Shown piece after piece: positions 28,601 to 45,012 of a stretch of 64,000 nt of DNA; position 1 is the stretch's first letter; each line of letters opens with the position of its first letter. Origin of the DNA: Blastocystis sp. Blastoise (Eukaryota; Sar; Bigyra; Opalinata; Blastocystidae); the NCBI GenBank assembly GCA_039096225.1, contig JBBPEB010000028.1, forward strand, positions 62,001-126,000, read 5' to 3'. The notes beneath the pieces are model-generated. The model did no database searches. It had not been told where the DNA came from and saw only the letters and a list, made by a program, of their open reading frames with translations. A program made the position numbers and the translations under genes.

Positions 28601-29937
28601 CTGGAGGTAGTCTCAATCCTATTAGTATATCTCCTCCTCTTCCTGATGGACTACTATTTAATACTGAAAATGGTCAAATATATGGTACACCTACTACTTC
28701 TTCTTCTGGTTCTTATGTTATCACTGTATCTAATGCTAGAGGAAAAGATAATGTTGTTATTAATATTATTATTAATATTTATAATTGTATAATGGATGAT
28801 ATATGGCCTATTACAGAAGCTGGAGAACAAGTTACTTTACCTTGTGAAGATCCTATTAATTATGAAGGATTTAGAACTAGATTATGTAAACTTGAGTATC
28901 CTGCTGTTTGGGAAGATGCCGTTAATAATTGTCAATTAAAGATGCCTTCAATTTCTTATAATACAAATACGATTATTGGATATAAAGATGATATTATTAC
29001 TCCTGCTTTTGCTGCTATTACTGGTGGTGGTCTCAATCCTATTACTATATCTCCTTCTCTTCCTGATGGATTAATATTTAATACTCAAAATGGCTTTATA
29101 TATGGTATTCCTACTTCAGCTTCTTCTAATAGTTATACTATTACTGTTTCTAATGCAAGAGGAGAATCTACTGCTACTATTACTATTACTATAATTATTG
29201 TTAATTGTCCTTCTGATGATAATTGGCCTATTACTGAACGAGGTATAACTGCTTATATTGAATGTGGTTCTGGTCAATCTGGTATTCAAAGTCGTGTTTG
29301 TCAAAATACAGGTGTTGGTACTGCTTCTTGGCAAGTTGCTGATAGTTCTGAATGTTATATATTTATTGTTAACGAAGATCCTGGTGAGAATAAAGTATTT
29401 ATTACTGTTCCTATGAGACTTGAAGGATTATCTGAGAGTGTTTTTAATACTCCTTCTACAATAGAAACCTTTAGAATACTTATTATTCAGTCACTTAGTG
29501 TTTATTCTATTCCTTCTTCTGGTGTAAAGATTATTAGTGTTTCTAGTGACTCTTCTTCTACTAATGGTGTTTCCGTTAGTATAAGAATCACTGCTAATAA
29601 ATCGGATGAAGATAATATAAAGAATGATATAAGCATTCTTTTTACAGGTATTGATTCTATTCTTCTAAAGTTATTCAAAACAAGTGATGATTCGAATCTT
29701 AACACTATTACTGGTATTTCAATCAATGGGAAAATAGTATCCAGTGGTAATTCTCTTTCAGTTACAACGATTATTCTTATTGTTGTTATTATTATTCTTA
29801 TTATATTGTTGATTCTAGTATTTGTTCTCAAGAATATAAAGAAAGAAAAGGAAGAAAAGAAAGACAAGAAATTACAACCTCATAAAAAAACACCTGAAAT
29901 TGAAACTGTTAAAGTTGAAAAACCTGTTATTTTGTAA
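22643..29937 (+). CDS. giant type I surface protein with discoidin-like, Ig-like and sushi-like modules
   Basis: Seven exons (22643-22691, 22737-22953, 23045-23169, 23272-23542, 23648-23704, 23787-23920, 24101-29937) encode about 2,229 residues. The N-terminus is a signal peptide (MKLFIELLFLLELIYL). Discoidin/galactose-binding-like segments recur (WKLYGSEDDGATW; WTIEGSMNANTW; WRIEGSNDNGVTW). Putative Ig (He_PIG) modules carry LPTGFKFDSNNGAISG-type and LPDGLLFN-type motifs. The C-terminal third alternates these with five cysteine modules of the form C-x2-D-x2-WP-x-TE, the inner ones ending NNCQL-x-MPSI-x-Y. A possible SEA-like region precedes one membrane helix (TTIILIVVIIILIILLILVF) and a short Lys-rich tail. 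It is probably a cell-coat or adhesion protein. Codons are strongly biased (GGT, ACT, TCT, GCT), which suggests high expression. The 5.8-kb last exon has no intron. Confidence 0.88.
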
Positions 29938-30435
29938 TTCTTTTTTTCTTGTTTTTATATTTATTATTATTTGAATGTGTTCATACTTAATATATTAGTT
30001 TTGATTTCTTTGTTTTTTGTTTAGTTGCTTTTTTATATAATTTATAAATAATTGATAAGCAGTGCTTTTCAATATAACTGTACAGAATTGTCAATTGTCA
30101 CTAAAATTTGTACCAATATTTTTTTTTGAGAGTATTATTTTATATTTATGGATCCAGTAAAGTGAAGTTTGGTTGAAAATGACCTGTTGTTGTCATGAAA
30201 AATGCTACAAAAGAGAAGAAGGTTTTCTTTAAATTTTTTTATTTTCATTAATTAATAGTTGCTGAATATAAGATAATCTTTTGTTAACTAATTATTGTTA
30301 TCATAGAAATATGCGGAGTAAAAAAAATTGATAATGAACACAATATATAAAAATATATAAAGAACACATGATAAATAGAGAACATCCAATAAACAAGAAG
30401 AAAAGAGAAGAAGAAGAAATGAATTATAGGTCAAT
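29938..30435. other. intergenic, convergent 3' ends
   Basis: About 500 bp, AT-rich; nothing further seen. Confidence 0.6.
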
Positions 30436-32049
<1,614 letters not shown>

Positions 32050-32243
32050 AACGAATTTTATTAAATATTATAAATGATTATTAATAAATATATAAAAAAA
32101 TATTTTGACCAAAAAATTTTATATTTTTGGTTATTTGACTTGTTACTAGTCAACAATTGAAAAAAAAGTTGGTTATTTGTTATTTAAACAAAGAATTATT
32201 TTTCATTGTTTCTTTATAGTTTCATTTAATTAGATAACTATTT

Positions 32244-33285
32244 ATGGATAAAAATAATTCAAACACTACAGAGAACAAATCGTATGATACAAATCTAGTC
32301 TTTTATTCAATTTACTGTTTCTAGTACACTCCATCAATGGGAAAATGAAGATGTAGGACATGAATTTGGATTCAAATACTCAATTAGAGTCTATGCAATA
32401 CTAATTCCAACGTTAATTGCTATTTATCAAAAGAAATATCCTTTGTATTTGGTTTAACACTCTTCTTTATAATTTTATTTTTATGTAGTTACTTGGGTGT
32501 ATCTTTGATGACATCTCTGTTTTCAAGAGCATTCTTAAAAACAAAATATCGGAAAATGTATTTATTTTTTTAATTATTATTAGTTTATAATGTTTAAATA
32601 TTTTATTTTATATCTAGAATTTACATTTTACATTTTGTTAAATCTATTATTTGTCATATATTGTGTTTTACGAACTACTTTTCTCCAGACTCGTAAGTAC
32701 TTTAATAATTGTGTTTTTTAAGTTTATTTTACTATAATAATTTTATAGATCTCTGTTTTTGGTTTTACTGGAAACAATTTGTGTTATTTGTTCAGGTATT
32801 TATAAATAATAGTATTTATATATAATTATTATGTTTATATAGAAATTCATTCGTTAATTCATTATTATCAAATACTAACTATAAAAACATTCGCAGTATA
32901 TTTGACATATTATTAATTATGTTATTTATAATAATAATATGATATTATTTATAATATATATTATATAGATATTTGAGCGTTTTCTAATGCTTATGACTCC
33001 CTTTGTGTGTTCGATATATTTATCATTAAGAATGTCATTCGTTGTTCATACTTATATTTATATCCCTTTCTATCTGGTTCTCTTTATGACTATAGGTATA
33101 TATATAATATATATTTAAATAAATATAAATGTTTATTTAGTTTTTATTTATAAATATAATTATCTTTTTATCAAATCTACACTATTAGTAATATATGTAT
33201 ATATATAGGATTATTTCTAACGATAACTCCTTTAACTCAATCGAATCATTCTTCAACTATTATCAAATCATCCACTGTTACTACT

Positions 33286-33321
<36 letters not shown>

Positions 33322-34543
33322 CATATTTCTTAATTATTATTATTATATATATATAGTTAATATGATATTGCCACCTATATACATTCTTCTTTACCAAACG
33401 GCATATATTCTCTTTCCTCTTCTTACTTATTTAGCTATATATATTACTTCATTTCCTTATGCACCTCTATATAAATACAATTTCTTTCTACTTCTCTCTT
33501 TTATTCTACTTATTATATTCATATTCCAGTTCAGAATATCTATACCTATTTTTAGTATGTTTATTTTAGTATATTTATTCTGTTTTTTTTTTTGTATAAG
33601 TAATATATTCATTTAATAAATAATAATAAAATCACTTATTTTTATAAATATTCTATATATATATATATATAGATTCAATTTCGTTTATCAATCGATATAT
33701 GTATATTGGCTTTTATATAATTCTCTCTCTCTTTTTCTCTTCCTGTTTATGTATATTGGGTATATATCTTAATGAAAACTTTTTTATTAATACTTATATT
33801 AATAATAATATACTCATTATTACCGTGGGAATCCTTCTTATCATGTTTATCCCTTATTCCTTTTCTATTAAAGCAAATAAAAAGTATATAATATATAATA
33901 TATAATATATAATATATAATATATATTATATATTATATATTATATACATAGACCTTCAACTCCATTTTATGCCTTAGTATTACTTCTTTTTGCAGCTACT
34001 TTATATATATATATCATGAGACCCTCTTTTCTTCTTATTCCTGTTATATATCTATTTGTATATACAGTCAATCATTTCATATATTATCAAAGAACAAAAG
34101 TATTCTTATAATATATAATATATAATATATAATATATATATATATATAGGACTTTATTTTTTCTATATGTATTTTCTCCATATTAATTATAAAGGCAATA
34201 TATAATAATATGACTTTTATCAAGTATATATATATATATACTTATTATAGAAATAAATAAATTAATATATATATATATATATTCTCATTATATAGAAATA
34301 CCATGAGCTATAATCAATCCTATCTTGCTATATATATATCTTTATTCATTCTTAGTACAATTCCTCTTACTCTTCTTAGTATATATATATATTTTTTATG
34401 ATTGTAAAATATTTATTTATATATATAGGTATATTATTAGTAAAGAGATATATTCATTTTCTACCTCCTCTTCTCTTATTATATTTATGTACTTATTCCG
34501 TTGTCGAATACTCTATTCTATTAAATTATCATAACTCTAAATC

Positions 34544-34589
<46 letters not shown>

Positions 34590-35117
34590 GTTAGTTCCTC
34601 TATATCTATCTTCTTTGTCCTTACTACTTCATCTATTATCATCTACATATCTTCAAAGTATATATATATATAATTAATATATTAAATCTATATATATAAT
34701 CTATATAAATATCTATATATATATTAATCTGCTTATATAGACTATATTCGTCTTCTCTTCTTTCTCCTTTATATATTCTTCTATATATAACATTAGCTCT
34801 TACTAAAACCATTACTACTCTTACTCTTGATATATATACTATAATCCATCTCGGTCTATTTCTCTTATTCACATTATATCCTATTTCTCTCTATATATAT
34901 ACTCCTAATGATTATGTCTCAAATGTTTATAATCCACATAACAGACAATTTCAATATATATTCTTACATCCATTACAAAATATATATAAGAATTATATAT
35001 ATATATTCCTTCTTCTTCTCTATTTCTATATATTATATACGAATAAACTATTTATTTCATTTATTTATTATAAATTATTTGGAGAAACACCAGAAACTTC
35101 TCGATTATGGGGTATAT

Positions 35118-35148
<31 letters not shown>

Positions 35149-37028
35149 TACATTGTTTAGTAGTATTCTATTTATATTATTGTTTGTCTTTATACTAAGA
35201 GTAATATATTATATATATGTTAATTCTATATAGGTATATTATTCCTCTTTATGTTTGTGTATTGTCTTCTTCTTTCTCCTCTTTCTTCTTCTCCTCTCTA
35301 TTTATTTATTAACCGATCGGCATTTGTTCTCTTTATACTCTCCTTGTTTTTCATCTTCTTTAAGCTTGATTTCAGCTACACACATTTATTAGAATCTATT
35401 ATGAATACCATTACTCAACAATATATACCCAAAGATCCATTCCATTCTCAGTATATATATATATATAATTATTGATCTTTTAGTAAAGAATTATAATATA
35501 AAAATATATTCTTTATTATCGTTTATATATGTGTTTATACTTTTCTCTCTCTAAATATATATATATATATTTAATTCTTATATACGTAAATATTTTTTTT
35601 TTCAATATATATATATATATAGACCGTTATGGACATTATATCTTCTTCTTCTAACTATATTTATCTTCATTTCTCTCCTATTCTCTCTTATTCCTACTCC
35701 CTCCTTGACTTCTACTATTGTTATTTCTATTCTTCTTTCTATACTTCTCTCTCTATCTCTATCGGGTATATTTCTACCTCCTTCTCTTCCTCTATATCTA
35801 TTAATGACGGCATTCACGTGCATACTCTCTCTTCTTATCTCTTTCTCTTCAAAAATATCAATTTATATCCCTTATAAAGTCATTCCTCTACTGTATTTAC
35901 TATATCTATATATATTATTAATGTTCCATTATACTCTATAAAATTAATATTCATTATATATAGAATTAATTTTCATTATATACAATTAATAATCATTATA
36001 TATATAATTTATATTTATTATATATATAATTAATAATCATATTACATATATATTTATTCTCTAGTTATGTATCCCTTCTTTGTGTCTATTTCTTCTCTAT
36101 TATTCTCTCAATATACCTATTTCAATGGTATCCTTTTCAAGATAATATTGGTATATATATATTTATTTATAGTTTTATTCATTTATATATTTATTTATTT
36201 ATATATTTTTTTTAATTATAAAGAATATTTAAAATATTTAAAACATCTAAAAGATTTCAAATATTTAATAATAATATGTTTATGATACTATATTTTATAT
36301 AGATTATTTACAAGTTTCCTTAACAACATTCGTTACTATTTACACTATTCTATTATATATATATATAATTATAACAAAATATATTCAAAATAAAATCTTT
36401 GATACTACTGTATATATATATATAATAATCTTTATTCTATATACATATATAGCCCTATCATTTTATGTCTTCAAAATATCAGCGTTTAATGTCGAATATT
36501 TCATGTGTATTTATATATTGTTCGTTAATCCTTTATATTCTCTATTCAAAAAGTTCTTCTTATCTTCTTCTTCTCCTCTCTTCTGGTACATTCTTTTTAT
36601 TACAACAAGACCCATTCTTCTTCAAACAAATGAATAAAATGAATTATTTATTATACGTTATTCCTGCATATTTGCTAGCTCTTCTCTTTCATAGTCTCTC
36701 TCAAATGACTATGTTAAAACCAGGGTTATTCAGTGATTCCTATTATGAATTCTTCTCCTATTTCTTTGGAAATACTATTTTTAGAAAGATTTATAGTTTA
36801 ATTTGTTATTCCTTTTGTCTTCCTTCTTTTGTCAATTTATATATGTATATACAAGGATATATTCCATCTGATTATCTAAATGTTATTATCGGCTGTATTA
36901 TGGCTATTATTGCTTTATTCACAGAAATTACCGCCATTCGAATTACTGCATTCTCAGGAATATTTATCTCTTTATATCTATATTATATTCTCAAAAAAAT
37001 CTATTTAGAAGGATTAAGATATTTATAA
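32244..37028 (+). CDS. polytopic membrane protein, 21 exons, unknown family
   Basis: Twenty-one short exons, all but one junction GT-AG and in phase without ambiguity, give about 1,044 residues: 32244-32281, 32325-32444, 32489-32557, 32618-32692, 32749-32795, 32843-32895, 32969-33095, 33209-33286, 33357-33554, 33673-33883, 33952-34099, 34150-34223, 34296-34378, 34429-34545, 34588-34657, 34741-35111, 35234-35450, 35623-35892, 36065-36150, 36303-36409 and 36453-37028. After a short hydrophilic start (MDKNNSNTTENKS) it is hydrophobic almost throughout, with probably 20 or more membrane helices and short loops (for example YIPKDPFHSQPLW and LKPGLFSDSYYEFFSYFFGN). I see no transporter, channel or transferase motif and cannot name a family. 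The donor at 35892 is a choice; another at about 35930 also keeps the frame. Confidence 0.7.
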
Positions 37029-37934
37029 TCATTATATGTATTTATTAATAAGATTTTTCTATTTTCTATTTTCTTTTCTTTTTTCTTCTTTTATGATTGT
37101 TCTGAAATTCTTTTTTTATGTGACTTATTTTAATTATAAACAAAAACATAGTTTTTGTTTATATGTGTTTTGCTTTTATATATTCTTTATTATCAGAATA
37201 TACATGTTTTTTTTAAATCATTTGTATAATAGAAACATGATTAATGGAGAAATGAAGGAAGAAACATATATATTTGAAATAATAGTTATATAATGTGTAA
37301 TATGTTTTAATAAAACATATAAATAAATGATAATGATAAAACTAGAGTTCTATAAACCAGAAAAATAGTAGTATATTGAAATATATATTATTTAGGTAAA
37401 GAGTTTCAAAGAAACTCACAATATGTAGGATATAGACTTAAAGATGCTTCTTCATATAAATGACAGTAGTTTCGTATTAATTTGAATTTTTCTAATGAAT
37501 AGTAAATGAAATAAAATACATAGCGATAAGCAAATATGAGAATCACCTGATTTTCCTTCATTCTATAAAAAAAAACTTAAAGGATCATCATTTTTATTTT
37601 ATAGATAGATTTTAAAAACTACATTATATTCATAAACAATCCATTAGACTTATTGAATAACTTTAATGAGTGAAAAATTTGTTACATATCTTATGTATGC
37701 ATGATAACACATTTAAACATTGATTCATAAGATGTCACAGTGCTTCCAAAGATATATGATAAATCTAAAGATATAATAATCATAACTTTGATTAATAATG
37801 ATAATTTTAAAAAATAAAAAATATTTTTGAAAAAATAATCTTTGTGACACAAATCGGAAAGAATATTCACGGATATATTTTTAAAATTTTGTTTTAGAAA
37901 GATAACTTGAATATTTCTATTAGGATTCCTTATT
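37029..37934. other. intergenic
   Basis: About 900 bp. A short open frame at 37036-37293 has intron-like composition and no upstream signal; I do not call it. Nothing else seen. Confidence 0.5.
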
Positions 37935-39453
37935 ATGGTATATAGTGTTATTACAAGTGAGTTGATTCATGTTAAACATTCTTTAGGAGGTTATTCAACA
38001 GCTTCATTCAGGTCATAAAGAGTTTATTAACGATACTGCTTTTGATTATTATATGAAAAGGATGGCTTCATGTTCAGCTGATGGTATGATTTGTATATGG
38101 AGAAAAGATGGCAATAATCAATGGGTTTTTGAGAATTCTATCAAAGCTCATACTTCCCTTATCAGTAAGATTGAATGGGCTCATCCTATATTTGGTAGTA
38201 TGCTTGTTGCTTGTTTATATAATTCTGGATTTAAGTTATTTGAAGAACAAGTAAGTTTTGATGGATCTTCTTCTTGGAATTGTGTTTATGAGTCTTGTAG
38301 AAATTTAAAATCTCCTTGTGATGTATCATTCTGTCCACACAAGTTTGGTCTTAAAATTGTAATTATTTAAATATTAATTCTTTTAACATGTTGTTTATAT
38401 ATATATATAAATTTTTTTGTTATTAATATTAAAAAAATATGAATAATTTTTATAATTTATATGTTTATAAATTAGTTATTCTTATTATATAATTATACAT
38501 AGGCGACAGCTACATTAGAAGGAAAGATATTAATTGAAAGTCCTCTGAATTCTATAAATGAGACTTGGACTACTATGAGTACAATTCGATTAGATTCTGA
38601 GTGTTATTGTATTTCGTGGTCTAAAGATATACGTCAGGAAGATATGACGATTGCAGTAGGAACAAAACAAGATGCACAAGTATCTAGATTAATTATTTAT
38701 ATATGATTATTTATATTATGGGTATTCTATTATTTATATATGATTCTATTTTTTTTATATTATTGGTATTCTATTCTTTATATATTATTGGTATTCTGTT
38801 ATTTATATATTATATATATTCTTTATATTCTTTATATATAACTTATATTCTTTATATATAACTTATATTCTTTATATATAACTTATATGAATAGATATGG
38901 AGTTTAGATCACACTACTAATGAATGGAAGCAATTATATATTCTTAAAGGACACGGGGGTATTGTTCGTTCTGTTTCTTGGGCTAATAATATTGGGCATA
39001 GCTTTGAAAGAATTGCTACTGGCTGTTCTGTATATATTATTATTATTATTATATATTATTATTATTATTACATTTTTATCTTTATTATATATCTTTATTA
39101 TATATACATTAAATATAGGATGGATTGGTTCGTATATATGAAATAGATCAAAATGGTGCTACTCTTAAAGCATCTTTAGAAGGACATAAAAAACCAGTAT
39201 ATACTCTTAATATTTAGTATAGTATCATTTTATATAAATTATAGGTATGGAAAGTTGAATGGAATGTTACTGGAACATTACTTGCAAGTTCTGGAGATAA
39301 TAATTCTGTCCGTATTTGGAAACAAAAGTCAGATGTATATATATATATAATTATTATGCTTATCTATCAATTAAAAATATCTATATCTTATAGAAAAGTT
39401 GGTATTGTTGTTCTGAAGTAACAAACAATAAACCTGATATAGTCTCAAAATAA
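37935..39453 (+). CDS. SEH1: nucleoporin SEH1, WD40 protein
   Basis: Seven exons (37935-37937, 37987-38358, 38503-38679, 38895-39029, 39119-39196, 39245-39334, 39394-39453), all in phase 0, encode 304 residues. WD40 blades are visible as [57 protein letters not shown] and [26 protein letters not shown]. The WAHPIFG and FCPHKFGL segments and the final SWYCCSEV resemble SEH1 more than its relative SEC13. SEH1 belongs to the nuclear pore Y complex and to the GATOR2/SEA complex that signals to TORC1. The coding start is an exon consisting only of ATG, as in ERH. The same phase at every intron is unusual in this window. Confidence 0.9.
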
Positions 39454-40034
39454 GAATATAAATTATATAAAACCATAACTATTTATTATTTAAATAAAAA
39501 AATCTTTTCTTCTTTTTCATTCATTTTTATAAATTAATAACGTGTTTTTATTTATTTATAACTCTTCTACAATTCATACATGTCATATAAATATGTTTAT
39601 TTTAAAAAAATAATACTAACAATCCAACGATTACCATTCTGATGTTCTAAAATGCTTTTCAAGAAAATTATTCATATTATTCACAATCCTTGTATCTAAA
39701 TAAATTACGAAGAATTAGTCGAGTCCAACAATAAATGAAGAAAACAGAAGAATGAATTCCAAAATTCTTGAATATTCCAAATAAAAGATATGTGGGAAGA
39801 ATGTGGACATTTTCATGAGAAAAGGATAATTTATGGTAGGAAAGCGTTTTATGGGTAGATGCATATTTAATGGAGAATAAAATAAAAAGAGCAGGATTCT
39901 AAAGAAAAACCACGAATCTTAAAATGAATTCATAAATAAGATGAGTGCGTCATTGTCATTTTAGAAGCCATAGAAATTTGGGATGAGTTGTTTTTTTTGG
40001 ACATAAACAATTTTTATATATTAATTATTGAAAT
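39454..40034. other. intergenic, enolase promoter region
   Basis: About 580 bp upstream of enolase. No element could be assigned by eye. Confidence 0.5.
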
Positions 40035-41644
<1,610 letters not shown>

Positions 41645-41890
41645 ATCTAGATGTCTGTAACATTTATTAATATACTTTATCTTTCTTGTTTTGTTTACAG
41701 AATTTTTTTGTTTTTTGTATATAATAAAATTATTTTTTAAACATGAAGAGATAATGTTATTATAGTTGTATATATCTTATAAATAATGGATGTTTCTTGT
41801 GTTCATGATAATAGGAATATAAATTGATAACAAAAACCAATTTATAATGAACACCACATATATAATTGACAGATAACATAATTATTGACT

Positions 41891-42747
41891 TTACTTGAAT
41901 ACATTCGTATTAAGAGGAGCTTTCTTATTAAGAACTCTACTGAAATCTCTTTGTTTAATACAACGACAAGCTCCTTTAGCGGCAGTCGTCTTATTTGTCT
42001 CTACAGGCTTACCCTATATATATATAAACAATAATTATATCATAAATAATACATATATAGAAGAATACTTTAGTACTTGTAAAAGAACCAAATCCCATAA
42101 TAGCAGCTATATCTAATTCACCATCTTCTAAATATTATATATATAAATAAATAAATATTGTTTCTAAAAAAATATAAATATAAATATCATATATAAATAA
42201 ATATAAATATCATATATAAATAAATATAAATTCATATATAAATAAATATAAATATCATATATAAATAAAAAAATATCATATATAAAACATATACCAGTTG
42301 TTGGATTCACTGGTTTCTTTGAAATTTCTTTTTTTTCAACTTTTCTTGTATAAAAATCTCTATAGAACTATTATAATAAATTATAAACACATAAATTACT
42401 TTTCATTTGATCTAAAATCTGTTTCACTAAAGAAATAAGTTTATATAGTATATCATTTATTGATATAAAAACTAAAAAAAACAAACAATATATATATACG
42501 TTTCAGAACGACGATACGAAGAACTTCTGGATCTTGAACGACGACGATACTCTTCATTATCACGATATCTTCTTGAATTACGAGAAGAACTACGACGTTT
42601 ATCTCTTGAATCACTTCTTCTTCGTGAAGAATAACGATCACCTCCATCACGATAATCTGAATTTCTACTAACTCTTCGCTCATAACGATCTCTTGATCTA
42701 CGTCTAGATCGAGAACGTGATCTAGATATACTTCTGTCTCTAGGCAT
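41891..42747 (-). CDS. SNRNP27: U4/U6.U5 tri-snRNP 27 kDa protein (SNRNP27)
   Basis: Five exons, read downward: 42500-42747, 42400-42426, 42295-42359, 42069-42127 and 41891-42013. They give about 173 residues. The N-terminal half is an Arg/Ser domain (SISRSRSRSRRRSRDR and more). The C-terminal half has the family core EDGELDIAAIMGFGSFTSTKGKPV followed by a basic tail (RDFSRVLNKKAPLNTN). SNRNP27 belongs to the tri-snRNP and influences 5' splice-site handling during spliceosome activation. The 27-nt second exon (about nine residues, ETDFRSNEK) is probable but optional, because skipping it also keeps the frame. The remaining junctions are GT-AG and in phase. Confidence 0.88.
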
Positions 42748-43430
42748 AAGAAAAGTAAGTGAATAGAGTTAAAAGAAATATTTTTGTAAATAATAAGGAA
42801 TAAAAGTGTTTTTATAGAGTAATAAATATTTTTTCATAAAAATTATTAAAACTTATTTCAAAAGAAATATTGCTTAGCAATTTGCTTGAGCAAAAACATG
42901 ATTGCTGGAAATGTTCTTAAGTTTTTGAATTGCTATTTAATATATATACATTATGTTTGATTATATATTATTATGATCAATATCATTAAAACAGTTTAAT
43001 ACATAATATTAATGCTTTAATTGTCTCTAAAATATTGTTTTTATAACCTTGATGTTCATTTACATTGTCCTTAAAGCAGATTAAATATCTAATTATATGG
43101 AAATAATCATAATAAGATGATAGGCATATCTTATAATAAAGTAGTATATAATATTTAAACTCCTTTTTCTCATTCATATGTTTATATTGATGCTCGTTAT
43201 GTCAAACAACAAGAGTCATTATATCAAAAAACCACATAGGTAATTTATCATTAATTAGGTAATAAATTAAATCTATTTATCCCTTTTTAGTAATTCATCT
43301 GTTTTATTCTTATTTTTAATTATATTAATGATATATTTAGCCTTTAAAGTATCTCAAAATAATAATAAAAACAAAACAACGATTGAAATGATTATTCAAC
43401 AAAGAACAAACATCAGAACAAAGAATAGTT
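42748..43430. other. intergenic
   Basis: About 680 bp without a supportable gene. The open frame at 42986-43177 on the minus strand has no family features and intron-like composition. Confidence 0.5.
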
Positions 43431-44238
43431 TTATTCGTTACTACTATGAATATCAATAAGTCTTTGAGACATTTGTTTATCAGCAAATTGTTCTCTCTTC
43501 TTCTTATTACAGAAACATAAGAACTTTGTACTGTATGAATTTGCTAATAAAGAGAATAGCAAGATAATAGCAAAGAAAAAAATTGCAAATCCAAATATAA
43601 TACTTAAATAATTTGGAATAACAGTAATACAATTCTTCAGTAAATGTGAAGAATTTTTACAATTTGCACCTGTCTTTAATTCATTTAAATCTCCAAAACC
43701 ACAACATTCAAAATTATCCTGAATAAGAATCCAATTTGAAGGATTTGTAGTAAATATTTTCTTTATTCCAGTGAACAATACACTGAATTCTGCAGTACCA
43801 CTTCCTGACTCCTTTATATACATAATGTTATTTATAATTTATAGACTATTGAATCATATAAAAGAAAAATCAAATAAGAATGAATATATATATATATATA
43901 TCATTATATACAGATTTAAATGATATAATCATAGCAAAACACATTAACATTGCAAAGCAAGAGAGAAACATAACGAAAAGGATCATATAAGAATAGATAA
44001 CATTGAACCAATAGTATTGTCTTAAAGTGCATCCAATAATACTTGTAATAAAGACATCAAAACTATATTCTAAAAGTAAAGATAAATATCCACGTATAGG
44101 AACAAGAATAGCATTTGAGAAATCACTAGTATCATCAATTAGCTTTATACATCCACTAATACAATCGAAGGAGAAGAAGAATAATATGATGTTATACACC
44201 AAGTATTTATCTTTACAACAATTCTTACAACAACTCAT
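43431..44238 (-). CDS. tetraspanin
   Basis: Two exons (43912-44238 and 43431-43811) give 235 residues. The protein has four hydrophobic segments: one after a Cys/Lys-rich N-terminus (MSCCKNCCKDKYL), two in the middle and one before a Cys/Lys-rich C-terminus. The large extracellular loop carries the tetraspanin CCG motif (NFECCGFGD) and further cysteines in ANCKNSS and LKNCI. Cysteines next to the membrane at both ends are likely palmitoylation sites. Tetraspanins organise membrane protein assemblies at the cell surface or in endosomes. The ATG at 44236-44238 is the first in frame. A related copy lies 775 bp upstream in the same orientation. Confidence 0.85.
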
Positions 44239-45012
44239 TTTGACCGTTTTCAACTGAAAAAAAAAATGGAAATAGGACCAGATACACAGATCAACAAATA
44301 AAATATATTTGAAAATATATATAACTCATTCTATTTTGATATTTTTATATCTTTATGATAAAAATTAAAAATATACTTTAAGAACATTTATTATCATTAT
44401 TATTTTGAAAAAAAAAATTATTTTTTATCTTTTTACTAGGTCACTTTTTGAGTGAGTTTAATGTTATTTTGAAATTATTACTAATTAGATCGAATCAATA
44501 ATCATTCCTGTATGTATTAAAATATGTATTTTCAAGCCCCAATTGTATTATTATATTTTGAAAAATGAGATAATTTGTTATTTACATATGAAATCGTAGT
44601 GGTAGTGTATATCTTATAATGTTGATGGCATTGAAAACAAGAAAAAGACAATTTAAGGATAATTATTTCGATAATTATTGTTTTGGGGAGTCCATAGATA
44701 TTGTAAGCATATTTATTTAGACTATAAATGTATTGACAATTAATATAAAGATGATAAAAGTGTAATTTAAACGATTTGTTTTAATTATTTGAAGATTTCA
44801 TCGTTATTAGTTAGTCAGAATGTCCAATATTATGGCAAATTAATTATATATACCTCGGTATATTATTAAAATAAAAAATTAAGGATAAGATTCAATATTT
44901 TTTACAAAACTCAATTATCTCTGTTAAACAATGAATACAAGTTAATATATCAATAAATGATATATATAAAGAAAGAATGCATTTCAGTGATAGAAAATTG
45001 AATTAAAGTACA
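44239..45012. other. spacer between tandem tetraspanin genes
   Basis: About 770 bp, AT-rich, with no further tetraspanin remnant that I can see. Confidence 0.55.

Noticed and set aside
24101-29867. Several open frames of 60-135 residues antisense or shifted within the giant surface-protein exon
   Set aside because: They are shadows of a strongly codon-biased repetitive exon, Leu- or Ser-rich, with no start context or homology.
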